NCBI GenBank assembly: GCA_002813285.1
Contig: PHTZ01000001.1
Span: 4,401,501 to 4,465,500 of the forward strand
Reading direction: 5' to 3'
Source of the DNA: Flavobacteriaceae bacterium MAR_2009_75
GTDB taxonomy: Bacteria > Bacteroidota > Bacteroidia > Flavobacteriales > Flavobacteriaceae
DNA: 64,000 nucleotides
The position numbers were made by a program, and so were the translations under genes. This document shows positions 8,823 to 17,659 of the stretch, in pieces. The notes under the pieces were generated by a model. That model was not told the DNA's origin. It ran no database searches and saw only the letters and a list, made by a program, of their open reading frames with translations. Each line of letters starts with the position of its first letter. Position 1 is the stretch's first letter.

Positions 8823-9929
8823 ATGAATAAAAAAGAAGCTAAAAATCTCTTTAAAAAATACTTGAACAACGAATGTACTTCAGAAGAAATTCAACTGTTG
8901 TACAAGTTTTTAGAGTCGTACCAAAACGACAAAGGTTTAGATGATAATGAGTTTCAGAAAAGTAGAATTTGGAAGAATATTGAGCAAAAAGCATTGCCAA
9001 ATAAGAATAACGAAAACTATTTTTTTAAACTAGTATTACGATATGCTGCCGTATTTGTCGGACTATTTGGCTTGGTATATACCATGTTTTGGTTTACAAG
9101 TTCTGGTACTGAAGAAATTCAGGGTACCGTGGATGCCATTCTTGTTAAAACGTCGGATAATCAGCAATTGATCATAAGACAAAATGACAATCGGGTTATT
9201 AGAGGGAACAACGGTGATATCTTGGGAAGACAGGCACAAGATATGATAACCTATGAGAACAATGATACCGAAGAATTGGTTTATAATAAAATATGGGTTC
9301 CCCATGGCAAGAAATTTAAGCTTAAACTCTCGGATGGTACTTTTGTACACCTTAACTCAGGGTCCAGCCTAAAATATCCCATCGGTTTTGCCAAAAAAAC
9401 GGAGCGAAGGGTGTTTTTAAAGGGGGAAGCCTATTTTGAGGTTGCTAAAGACTCTAATAATCCATTTAAGGTAGTTGCCAATGAAATCGACGTGAACGTC
9501 TTGGGTACGCATTTCAATGTTAGCAACTACGACGAAGAAATTACCTATGCTGTATTGGCGGAAGGCTCCGTGCAAGTATCCCATAATACTAAAAATAATT
9601 CAACAGCTTCAAAGATTCTAGAGCCGGGGGAAATGGCATCGTTGGAAAAGGATGCGCTTGTATTGTCAAAAGTCACTGTCGAAGATTATATTAATTGGCG
9701 AAATGGAAATCTTTCATTTCATAATGAGCATTTTGGTTCCATTGTAAAAAAAATTGAAAGGCATTACAATGTAGTCGTTAAAAATGAATACAGCGAGTTA
9801 AATAATCAGCGATTCAGGGGAATTTTTAGAAGTGAAACCATTGTAGATCTTTTAGAAACTTTCAAAGAGAGCGCTGAGTTTGACTACCTTATTGACAAAA
9901 ATCAAATAATCATTAAAAAACCTAATTAA
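8823..9929 (+). CDS. FecR-family anti-sigma factor
   Basis: A 368-residue single-pass protein. Residues 1-70 are a small cytoplasmic helical region expected to bind the sigma factor, residues 72-91 a membrane helix. The periplasmic FecR domain (about 145-260) contains VHLNSGSSLKYP and GEAYFEVAK, and a C-terminal DUF4974-type domain (about 285-365) contains LSFHNEHFGSIVKKIERHY. In this family the periplasmic part contacts the STN domain of a TonB-dependent transporter and passes a substrate signal to the sigma factor. Its place between the sigma gene and an STN-containing susC fits that chain. Confidence 0.93.
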   Translation: MNKKEAKNLFKKYLNNECTSEEIQLLYKFLESYQNDKGLDDNEFQKSRIWKNIEQKALPNKNNENYFFKLVLRYAAVFVGLFGLVYTMFWFTSSGTEEIQGTVDAILVKTSDNQQLIIRQNDNRVIRGNNGDILGRQAQDMITYENNDTEELVYNKIWVPHGKKFKLKLSDGTFVHLNSGSSLKYPIGFAKKTERRVFLKGEAYFEVAKDSNNPFKVVANEIDVNVLGTHFNVSNYDEEITYAVLAEGSVQVSHNTKNNSTASKILEPGEMASLEKDALVLSKVTVEDYINWRNGNLSFHNEHFGSIVKKIERHYNVVVKNEYSELNNQRFRGIFRSETIVDLLETFKESAEFDYLIDKNQIIIKKPN

Positions 9930-9954
9930 AATTTTATGACATGACCAAATAACA

Positions 9955-9984
9955 AAATGGGAAACGCGGCCACGTTCCCCATTT
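9955..9984 (+). promoter_or_regulatory. Hairpin in the fecR-susC gap
   Basis: AAATGGG pairs with CCCATTT (9955-9961 with 9978-9984). Inside, after one A-C mismatch, AACG pairs with CGTT around a six-base loop. It lies 49 bp ahead of the susC ATG. No T-run follows on the plus strand, so it is not a standard terminator. It may be an mRNA stabiliser or processing point that raises susC over fecR expression. Confidence 0.5.
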
Positions 9985-10032
9985 AAAAATTGATTTCAAT
10001 TCTACTTAAATAATCAAAACCATTTTAAAATT

Positions 10033-13000
10033 ATGGAAAAAAAACAATTGTTTTTCATTCTACTGGAAAACATTCTTAACAAAAACCGTACCGTGAAAAT
10101 TTCAATACTGTTGTTTGCGTTTGCGCTGTTCAATATGCACGCAAATACGTATTCGCAGAACAAGAAGGTATCATTTACAGCAAATAGCGAGTCTATTGAA
10201 AATGTGCTGAAAAAAATCGAAACACAGAGCAAGTTTAGGTTTTTTTATAAAACGGGGCAGCTAAATGTGGATCGCAAGGTGACTCTCGATGTTGACAAAA
10301 AAACTATCAAAGATGTACTGGCCTTGTTGTTCGATGATAGGGTCAGCTATTCAATGCTCAAGAACCAAATTGTTCTTAAAACCAGAATTTTGTCTAATCG
10401 GCTCAATAACCAAATACATAATAAAGTTGCGGTCGAGCAAAATACTGTCACAGGAATTGTGAGCGATGCCGATGGGTTACCGTTGGCGGGTGCAAATGTG
10501 GTAGAAAAAGGCACGACTAATGGTGTCACTACTGACTTTGATGGTAATTTTAGTATTCAATTAGATTCTGACAATCCCGTTCTAGTGGTTTCCTATATTG
10601 GCTTTGCCACCAAAGAAGTGCCTACAGAAGGAAATTCTTCACTGAATATTGTGTTGGAAGAAAGCGCTGCTGGGTTGGATGAAGTGGTGGTGGTAGGTTT
10701 TGGTACACAGAAGAAGATAAATGTAATCGGTTCGGTATCGCAGGTTTCCAATGAAGATATTGAAAACAGACCTGTAACGCAGGTATCACAGGCAATTACA
10801 GGGCAAATGCCCGGGGTTACCGTTATTCAGCGTTCGGGTAGACCAGGCCAAAGTGCGGGGAATATTAGTGTTCGAGGAGTAGGGTCCTTTGGCGCTACGC
10901 CCGATGCATTGGTTCTAATTGATGGAATTGCCGGAAGCATGAACGACATCAATCCTGACGACATCAAATCAATTTCGGTTTTGAAAGATGCATCATCGGC
11001 CGCTATTTATGGGGCACGTTCCGCCAATGGAGTTATTTTGATAACCACCAAAAATGGTAATGATGGTAAATTCTCTGTCAATTACAATAGTTATGTTGGT
11101 TTTAATAGAGCAACCGAACTACCGGACTTTGTAGATTCGTGGGAATATGCAGAGATGTATAATATTGCGTCTGGAAGTAATAGTTTTTCTGATGAGGATA
11201 TAGCAAATTACCGATCACAAGCAGATCCTGACAATTACCCGAACACTAGGTTTCTTGAAGATTTATTTTCTAAAACGGGAGTACAAACATCTCATACATT
11301 AACCCTAAACGGAGGTAACGATAGAAATAAATATTATGTCTCCGCTGGTGTATTGGATCAAGAGGGCATCGTTCCCGGGAACGATTTCAGCAGGTACAAT
11401 TTTAGAATGAACCTACAGAATAAGCTGGGGGAAAAGTTCGAGCTGAATACAAGAATGTTCGGCGCCATCGAAGAAAGAAACGAGCCTCAGGCTACCGCTA
11501 ATAAAGGTAGTGCCGATAATAGTTTTGAAGAACAGTTGATTCAAAATGCGGTTAGATATCCTGCGGTATATTTAGGTCAGGCCTCCAACGGCGATTTCGG
11601 AATTGGCCCAGAGAGCGGTGGCACCCCAACATCTTGGTTAGCCTCGGAATCGTACCTGAACAATCCTAGGACCAAGGCAGGAATTAATACGAAATTAAAT
11701 TATAGACCCAATGATAATTTTACTTTTGCGTTGATAGGAGGCTATAATTTTTCACTTTTTGAAAGACGTTCTTACTTGGCTTCACAAAGACTTAATGAAG
11801 ATGTTCTACTTGCCCAATCTCAGCTAAATCAATTTAGCAACAAAGAGATATTTAAGACCTTTCAGTTTACTGGTGAGTATGCCAAAGAGTTTGGAAAACA
11901 CGATTTAAGTTTATTAGTGGGCTATTCTTTTGAAAATGAAGAATTATCATTCTTTAATGGCTATCGACAAGATTTCCCCAGTAACGATTACACGGTTTTG
12001 GATTTAGGCAGCGCCGAAAATCAACAGTCGGGAGGCTACGATGCTGAATGGGCGTTACAATCTTTTTTCTCTAGATTTAAATACAGTTTGAACCAAAAAT
12101 ACTTATTTGAAGCTACCCTTAGATACGACGGTTCTTCAAGATTTCCAAAAAGTAATAAATATGCTGTTTTTCCAGCTGCTGCAGTAGGTTGGAGAGTTTC
12201 GCAAGAATCATTTTTAAAGGATGCTTCTTGGCTTAACAATCTAAAGTTGAAGGCATCATGGGGTATTTTAGGAAACCAAAACATTGGTAATTATCCCTAC
12301 CAAACGGTATTGGCCTCAGGCCGCGATTATTCACTTGGAGGTGGGCTCGCCACTGGTGCGGCTTACGCCACCTATCGTGACGAAAATATTAAGTGGGAAT
12401 CTACTGAAACTACGGATATTGGTATTGAATCGGGTTTTTTTGGCAATAAGCTTACTTTTAATGCGACCTACTTTAAAAGAAACACCACTGATGTGCTTTT
12501 CAAGCCATCTTCCAGCGTTTCGACCGTTTTAGGGGTAGGTATCAGTGAAACAAATACCGGTGCCGTACAAAACACAGGTTGGGAGTTTGATTTGGGCCAC
12601 CAAAACGATTTGGGTGACTTCAGTTATTCCGTGAATGCCAACTTTTCCATCATTCAAAATGAGGTGGTCACCCTTGGTCTTGGTAATGTGGAACAACCTA
12701 ATGGTTTTGTAGGTAATGGATCGGATTTATTTATTGGCTATCCCATGCAAATGTATTATGGCTATCAAACAGATGGAGTATTTCTAAATGACACCGAAAT
12801 AGGAGATTGGCCAGATATGTCGGCAGTAAACCCAACTGCCCAAGCCGGAGATTTACGTTATAAAGATATCAGCGGACCAGATGGGGTGCCAGATGGTCAA
12901 GTAGACCCTACATACGATCGTACTTATTTGGGTAGTACAATTCCTAAATATACTTATGGGGCTAATATCAACCTTAATTATAAAAACTTCGACTTTTCTG

Positions 13001-13428
13001 TATTTCTGCAGGGCGTTGGTGGTGTAAAAGGGCGCTTGACCAATTATGCAGGTTATGCCTTTTTTAATTTAGGTAACATTCAAAGATGGCAAATGGACGG
13101 TCGTTTCGACGCTAATAATCCTACTAGATATCCCGATTATCCAAGGCTAGAAGTAATCACCAACAGTGGTACGGCCAATACAGAAACTTCTGATTTCTGG
13201 GTTATTAATGCGGGTTATTTAAGGGTTAAAAATGCGCAAGTTGGCTATAGAGTACCTAAAAGTGCCACAGATATTATCGGTATAGATAATTTAAGATTCT
13301 ACTTAGGTGCAGAAAATTTGCACTCATTTAATTCTTATAGAAAAGGATGGGATCCAGAAATTAACTCGGGAGGTTCTTATTACCCCATTTTAACTACTTA
13401 TACCCTAGGTGTAAATTTAAAATTCTAA
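10033..13428 (+). CDS. SusC/RagA-family TonB-dependent transporter with STN domain
   Basis: A 1131-residue outer-membrane protein. Order: signal peptide (1 to about 42), STN signalling domain (about 45-118), CarboxypepD-like beta domain (about 137-215), TonB-box/plug region (about 218-345, with the RagA-type VVVGFGTQKK start), then the beta-barrel to the C-terminal Phe. SusC proteins import large ligands with a SusD lid using TonB energy. The STN domain is the part that talks to FecR, so this transporter probably reports its own ligand to the adjacent sigma system. susD follows after 4 bp. The ligand is unknown; the downstream enzymes suggest a phosphate- or sulfate-bearing molecule. Confidence 0.95.
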   Translation: MEKKQLFFILLENILNKNRTVKISILLFAFALFNMHANTYSQNKKVSFTANSESIENVLKKIETQSKFRFFYKTGQLNVDRKVTLDVDKKTIKDVLALLFDDRVSYSMLKNQIVLKTRILSNRLNNQIHNKVAVEQNTVTGIVSDADGLPLAGANVVEKGTTNGVTTDFDGNFSIQLDSDNPVLVVSYIGFATKEVPTEGNSSLNIVLEESAAGLDEVVVVGFGTQKKINVIGSVSQVSNEDIENRPVTQVSQAITGQMPGVTVIQRSGRPGQSAGNISVRGVGSFGATPDALVLIDGIAGSMNDINPDDIKSISVLKDASSAAIYGARSANGVILITTKNGNDGKFSVNYNSYVGFNRATELPDFVDSWEYAEMYNIASGSNSFSDEDIANYRSQADPDNYPNTRFLEDLFSKTGVQTSHTLTLNGGNDRNKYYVSAGVLDQEGIVPGNDFSRYNFRMNLQNKLGEKFELNTRMFGAIEERNEPQATANKGSADNSFEEQLIQNAVRYPAVYLGQASNGDFGIGPESGGTPTSWLASESYLNNPRTKAGINTKLNYRPNDNFTFALIGGYNFSLFERRSYLASQRLNEDVLLAQSQLNQFSNKEIFKTFQFTGEYAKEFGKHDLSLLVGYSFENEELSFFNGYRQDFPSNDYTVLDLGSAENQQSGGYDAEWALQSFFSRFKYSLNQKYLFEATLRYDGSSRFPKSNKYAVFPAAAVGWRVSQESFLKDASWLNNLKLKASWGILGNQNIGNYPYQTVLASGRDYSLGGGLATGAAYATYRDENIKWESTETTDIGIESGFFGNKLTFNATYFKRNTTDVLFKPSSSVSTVLGVGISETNTGAVQNTGWEFDLGHQNDLGDFSYSVNANFSIIQNEVVTLGLGNVEQPNGFVGNGSDLFIGYPMQMYYGYQTDGVFLNDTEIGDWPDMSAVNPTAQAGDLRYKDISGPDGVPDGQVDPTYDRTYLGSTIPKYTYGANINLNYKNFDFSVFLQGVGGVKGRLTNYAGYAFFNLGNIQRWQMDGRFDANNPTRYPDYPRLEVITNSGTANTETSDFWVINAGYLRVKNAQVGYRVPKSATDIIGIDNLRFYLGAENLHSFNSYRKGWDPEINSGGSYYPILTTYTLGVNLKF

Positions 13429-13432
13429 GAAA

Positions 13433-15085
13433 ATGAAAATTGTAGATATAAAAAATAGAGCAATAACTGTTCTAACAATTTTGTTTGGTTTGCTGTTCAC
13501 TTCTTGTGAAAAAGAGCTGGAACAATTTCCTAGCAATGCCTTTGCCAAAGATAATTTTTGGACCTCTGAATCTAACGCTAATATAGCCTTAACAGGTGCT
13601 TACAGAGGTGCTGTGGAATACGGTACACAAGTAGTACCTACTGATTGGTGGACTTACTGCGGAATAGTCTTTATGGAATTTGCCACTGATAATGCCTACG
13701 ACCGACGCGGAGATAACTCTACCCAGAACAGGCTGACCAATGGTACTCTGTTGCCCAACAATAATGTCGTAAAAGGGTATTGGGAAGGCTCTTACCAACG
13801 TATTGCCATTTGCAATGATTTCTTGGAGAATATAGTTGAAGTTCCCATGGCTCAGGAAAAAATAGACAGAATGGCTGCAGAAGTTTCTTTTTTGAGGGCT
13901 AGCACCTATTTCTATATTTCTCAATTCTGGGGTAGTGCGCCATTGATAACTTCTACATTAACGCCCGATGAGGCAAATAATGTAGATAAAGCTTCGAAAC
14001 AAGATTTGGTAAGTTTTGTTGAAAGTGAATTGTTGACCGCCGTTGAAGATTTGCCTTCGTTTGGTCAGCTTTCAGGAGCTGAGGCCGGAAGGGCGAGTAA
14101 ACAAGCCGCTCTAGCTTTTTTAGGGCGACTTTACTTAGGTGAGCAACGTTTTGCCGATGCAGCGAATGTCTATAAGCAGATTATCGATATGGGTGAAAAC
14201 ATTATTGACCCAGACTATGCCAATCTGTTTACGCCGGTCAATGAGAACAGCGCTGAAAACATTTTCAGTAGCCAGTACTTTGGGGGGCAAGCGGGTAACT
14301 CCCTTCCTCAGCATGCCTATCCGGCTGTGGCTTCAGGGTGGCATATTGTGAACCCTTTAGGCAGTTTGGCCGATGCCTACGGGTTTGACGATGGAACTCC
14401 ATTATCTTACGACGACCCTAGATTTGACTATGATGATATGGGAGCCAATAGAGACCCTCGTTTTAGATATAATTTAATTTGGGATGGGGCCGAGTTCAGC
14501 GGTCGAATATATGATTGTCACCCAGATAACACCGAATCTGTTGATCAATTGACGTATTCAAAACAAGCCACTAGAACAGGCTACGGATTGAGGAAGTTTT
14601 TTGACGAGTCGTTCAACGGAAATTTAAGAAGCGACTACGGTGGTAACATTCCTATTATTCGATATGCGGAAGTTCTTTTGAGTTATTTAGAGGCGGAATT
14701 GGAAGCTGGCAACCCAATAACACAGGCCTTGTTAGATGAAACTATCAACCAGGTCAGAGGCCGTGAGTCTGTTGGTTTACCTCCCATAGCAGAGACCGAT
14801 CCTGCACTTTTAAGACCTATTTTACGAAACGAAAGACGTATTGAACTGGCGCTTGAAGGTCAAAGGCTTTGGGATATTTTTCGATGGGGTATTGGCAATG
14901 AAGTATTGGTAGGCGACTTTTGGGGTGCACCATTTCCAGACTCGGAGTTGTATCCTACCACTTCCAAGAAAATTGATCCCCAAGCACGTTGGTACGTGAC
15001 CACGAAAAATTTTAGACAAGATGTTGACGATGTTTGGCCAATTCCGGAGTCGGAGGTAAATGTTAATCCTAAATTGGGTAATTAA
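13433..15085 (+). CDS. SusD/RagB-family surface lipoprotein
   Basis: A 550-residue lipoprotein with lipobox TSC and acylated Cys at residue 25. The N-terminal part has the SusD-like ELEQFPSNAF and helical TPR-like segments. The C-terminal half has the family motif ending in LRNERRIELALEGQRLWDIFRWG. SusD proteins sit on the cell surface, bind ligand and close over the SusC barrel. It begins 4 bp after susC and ends 3 bp before the PhoD-like gene, so the four genes form one transcription unit. Confidence 0.95.
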   Translation: MKIVDIKNRAITVLTILFGLLFTSCEKELEQFPSNAFAKDNFWTSESNANIALTGAYRGAVEYGTQVVPTDWWTYCGIVFMEFATDNAYDRRGDNSTQNRLTNGTLLPNNNVVKGYWEGSYQRIAICNDFLENIVEVPMAQEKIDRMAAEVSFLRASTYFYISQFWGSAPLITSTLTPDEANNVDKASKQDLVSFVESELLTAVEDLPSFGQLSGAEAGRASKQAALAFLGRLYLGEQRFADAANVYKQIIDMGENIIDPDYANLFTPVNENSAENIFSSQYFGGQAGNSLPQHAYPAVASGWHIVNPLGSLADAYGFDDGTPLSYDDPRFDYDDMGANRDPRFRYNLIWDGAEFSGRIYDCHPDNTESVDQLTYSKQATRTGYGLRKFFDESFNGNLRSDYGGNIPIIRYAEVLLSYLEAELEAGNPITQALLDETINQVRGRESVGLPPIAETDPALLRPILRNERRIELALEGQRLWDIFRWGIGNEVLVGDFWGAPFPDSELYPTTSKKIDPQARWYVTTKNFRQDVDDVWPIPESEVNVNPKLGN

Positions 15086-15088
15086 CAA

Positions 15089-17611
15089 ATGACGATTAAA
15101 AGAAGAAAATTTGTACAAAACTTAGGACTTGCCGTACCCGTACTGGCAAGTCCTTTAAATTCCATGTTTGCCAATAGGTCTGTATTAAATCCTGAACAAC
15201 TGATAAAAGAAACCAGTTTTGAAATGGATTTTAGCAAATTGAACGAAAGGGTTTGGATCGGTAAGTCGTTTTGGGCCGTGCCCATGGAAGATTGGGAAAT
15301 TAAAAACAAGCAACTTGAGTATTCGGGAGTAGAAAAAAAATCGAGATTACATCTTTTAACTTACACCTTAAACGGTAATTCAGGAAGTTTTCAAATTTCG
15401 GGAAACCTGGGATTATTAAAAAATAATAAAGGTAAGGGTGCCGTTGGTTTTGCTGTTGGAATAAGAGATTTTACCGACCCCGATAGTGTGAAATCGGCCT
15501 GCTATTTCGGCAAGGGAATTTCAGTGGGAGTCGATTTGGAAAACGGACTCTATATCGATAACGAAAAAAAGGTGCTTTCTTCCGATTTTCAGCGGGAAGC
15601 ATTTTCTCTCCAACTAATTGCGGATACAATAGGAAACCAATCAAATCTGACGCTAAAAGCTGTTGACAAGAATGGCAATGTTGAAGTATTGAAACATACC
15701 GTAGAAGGCCATTTGGAAGGATTGGTAGCCTTGGAAAATAGGAGAGAAGAGATGGGCCAAAGTACCTTCTGGTGGAGTAATATGCGAGTATCGGGAACTA
15801 AACTCGAACATCATCCTGAAAATAGTTTTGGCCCCATTCTTTGGTCTATGTATACATTATCAAAGAAAACTTTGAAGTTGACGGCCCAGCTTCCACCCAT
15901 AGGCAAAAAAGACTCCAATAAAGTGGAGCTTCAACTCCTTAAAGATGGGCGATGGATCAAGGAGGATGAAGTCGAATTAGATTCCGTAGCGTTCACAGCT
16001 ACTTTCACCAGTAAAGACTGGAAATCTTCTGTGGATGTCAAATACCGGTTGAGATATTCCTTCGATAAAGAGAAACACCTTTATGAGGGCGTTATTCGAG
16101 AGGAGCCGAATGAAAGGCCCCTTACTTTTGGGGGACTTACCTGCCAGCATGCCATGGGGTTTCCTTACAGGCCTTTGGTGGAAAATCTCGATAAGTCGAA
16201 CCCTGATATCTTGTATTTCTCTGGCGACCAATTATATGAAGGCAATGGTGGGTATCCCATAAAAAGGGAGCCGGAGGATAAGGCCATTCTCAATTACCTT
16301 GGAAAATGGTATATGTTCGGGTGGGCTTTTGGCGAGGTCTTAAAAAATCGACCCAGTATCTGTACTCCAGACGACCATGATGTGTATCAAGGTAACCTTT
16401 GGGGAGATGGCGGAAAAAGAGTGTCCATCGATCAATGGAATAGTAGCAGAGATGCGCAAAGTGGTTTGGTTCAGACGACCAACTTTGTGAATGTCGTCAA
16501 TAAGACCCAGTGTGGTCACATGCCGGAAGCTTATGATTCCGAACCGCTCGCTTCGGGTATGAGCACTTGGTATACCGAATTGGTATACGGCAAGGTAAGT
16601 TTTGCCATTGTCAGTGATCGCTTATTTAAGTCCGGTCCTGAAGTCGTGCGCCCAGGTTCTGGGCGAGTAGACCATTTGACGTCCCCTACCAATCAAGAGG
16701 AGTTGGAAAATGAACAACTGAGTTTTATGGGCCGGAGACAGCTTGATTTTCTCGATGACTGGGTCGCCAACTGGGAGGGTGCCCACATGAAGGTATTACT
16801 TAGTCAGACGCTATTTTCGAATGTTGGAACCCATCATGGACCAGATAAGCAATTTCTATTTGGAGATTTAGATTCCGGTGGTTGGCCCAAGTCAAAAAGG
16901 GATAAGGTCGTTGAAACGATTAGAAAAGCTTGTGCCTTCCATATTAATGGTGATCAACACCTACCTTTCATGGTTCAATACAGTCTAAATGAACCTCGTG
17001 ATGGGGGGTGGACCTTCTGTACACCGGCCATTTCGACCGGTTACCCGAGATGGGGGCAACCAGATTTGGTAAACGTACCTTTTACCGATAGACCGGCTCA
17101 CAAACTACCAAATACGGGTTGCTATAGAGATGGTTTTGGAAATAATAATTTTATCTATGCCGTGGGCAACCCGACCGATGACTTTGATGAGGAGTTCGAC
17201 CGCTACAAAAGGGCACAGAAAAAGGCTTCCGGTTACGGTTTGATTACTTTCGATACTAAAGAACGCACCATAAAAATGGAGGCAATCCGATTTTTGGCTG
17301 ACTTGAATTCCGTTTCCGAAGAGAACACTTATCCCGGTTGGCCATTGACCATACAACAATCTGATAATGACGGGCGACGAGCTTTGGGCTATTTACCAAA
17401 AATCAAAACCTCGAATAGCAATGAACTCCTTAAAATAGTACGGGAAGACAACCAAGAATTGGTTTCTGCCATTCGTATAAAAGGCAAAAATCACCAGCCT
17501 AAAGTGTACGCATTGGCAAAATATACTTTGATTATCGGTGAAGGTTCTAATGAAAAACAGTTAGAGGGTATTGAAATAACCATTGATCCCAGTGAGGAAA
17601 TTACCATTTAG
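15089..17611 (+). CDS. PhoD-like metallophosphatase with N-terminal extra domain, Tat-exported
   Basis: An 840-residue protein. The N-terminus KRRKFVQNLGLAVPVLAS matches a twin-arginine signal. Residues about 40-250 form a beta-rich region that looks like a concanavalin/LamG-type module. The catalytic part follows, with GDQLYEG at 379-385, DDHDVYQGN at 428-436 and NGDQHLP near 620, the metal-binding signature of PhoD-type alkaline phosphatases. These cleave phosphate mono- or diesters outside the cytoplasm using Fe/Ca and are Tat-dependent. PhoD proteins of Bacillus are about 580 aa, so the N-terminal module is an addition. Its place in the susCD operon implies it acts on the imported ligand rather than serving general phosphate starvation. 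Phosphatase class is secure, substrate is not. Confidence 0.85.
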   Translation: MTIKRRKFVQNLGLAVPVLASPLNSMFANRSVLNPEQLIKETSFEMDFSKLNERVWIGKSFWAVPMEDWEIKNKQLEYSGVEKKSRLHLLTYTLNGNSGSFQISGNLGLLKNNKGKGAVGFAVGIRDFTDPDSVKSACYFGKGISVGVDLENGLYIDNEKKVLSSDFQREAFSLQLIADTIGNQSNLTLKAVDKNGNVEVLKHTVEGHLEGLVALENRREEMGQSTFWWSNMRVSGTKLEHHPENSFGPILWSMYTLSKKTLKLTAQLPPIGKKDSNKVELQLLKDGRWIKEDEVELDSVAFTATFTSKDWKSSVDVKYRLRYSFDKEKHLYEGVIREEPNERPLTFGGLTCQHAMGFPYRPLVENLDKSNPDILYFSGDQLYEGNGGYPIKREPEDKAILNYLGKWYMFGWAFGEVLKNRPSICTPDDHDVYQGNLWGDGGKRVSIDQWNSSRDAQSGLVQTTNFVNVVNKTQCGHMPEAYDSEPLASGMSTWYTELVYGKVSFAIVSDRLFKSGPEVVRPGSGRVDHLTSPTNQEELENEQLSFMGRRQLDFLDDWVANWEGAHMKVLLSQTLFSNVGTHHGPDKQFLFGDLDSGGWPKSKRDKVVETIRKACAFHINGDQHLPFMVQYSLNEPRDGGWTFCTPAISTGYPRWGQPDLVNVPFTDRPAHKLPNTGCYRDGFGNNNFIYAVGNPTDDFDEEFDRYKRAQKKASGYGLITFDTKERTIKMEAIRFLADLNSVSEENTYPGWPLTIQQSDNDGRRALGYLPKIKTSNSNELLKIVREDNQELVSAIRIKGKNHQPKVYALAKYTLIIGEGSNEKQLEGIEITIDPSEEITI

Positions 17612-17659
17612 TAAGGATGTATAAACTTAAAATTGTTATTAATCAACAGCAAACCATCA

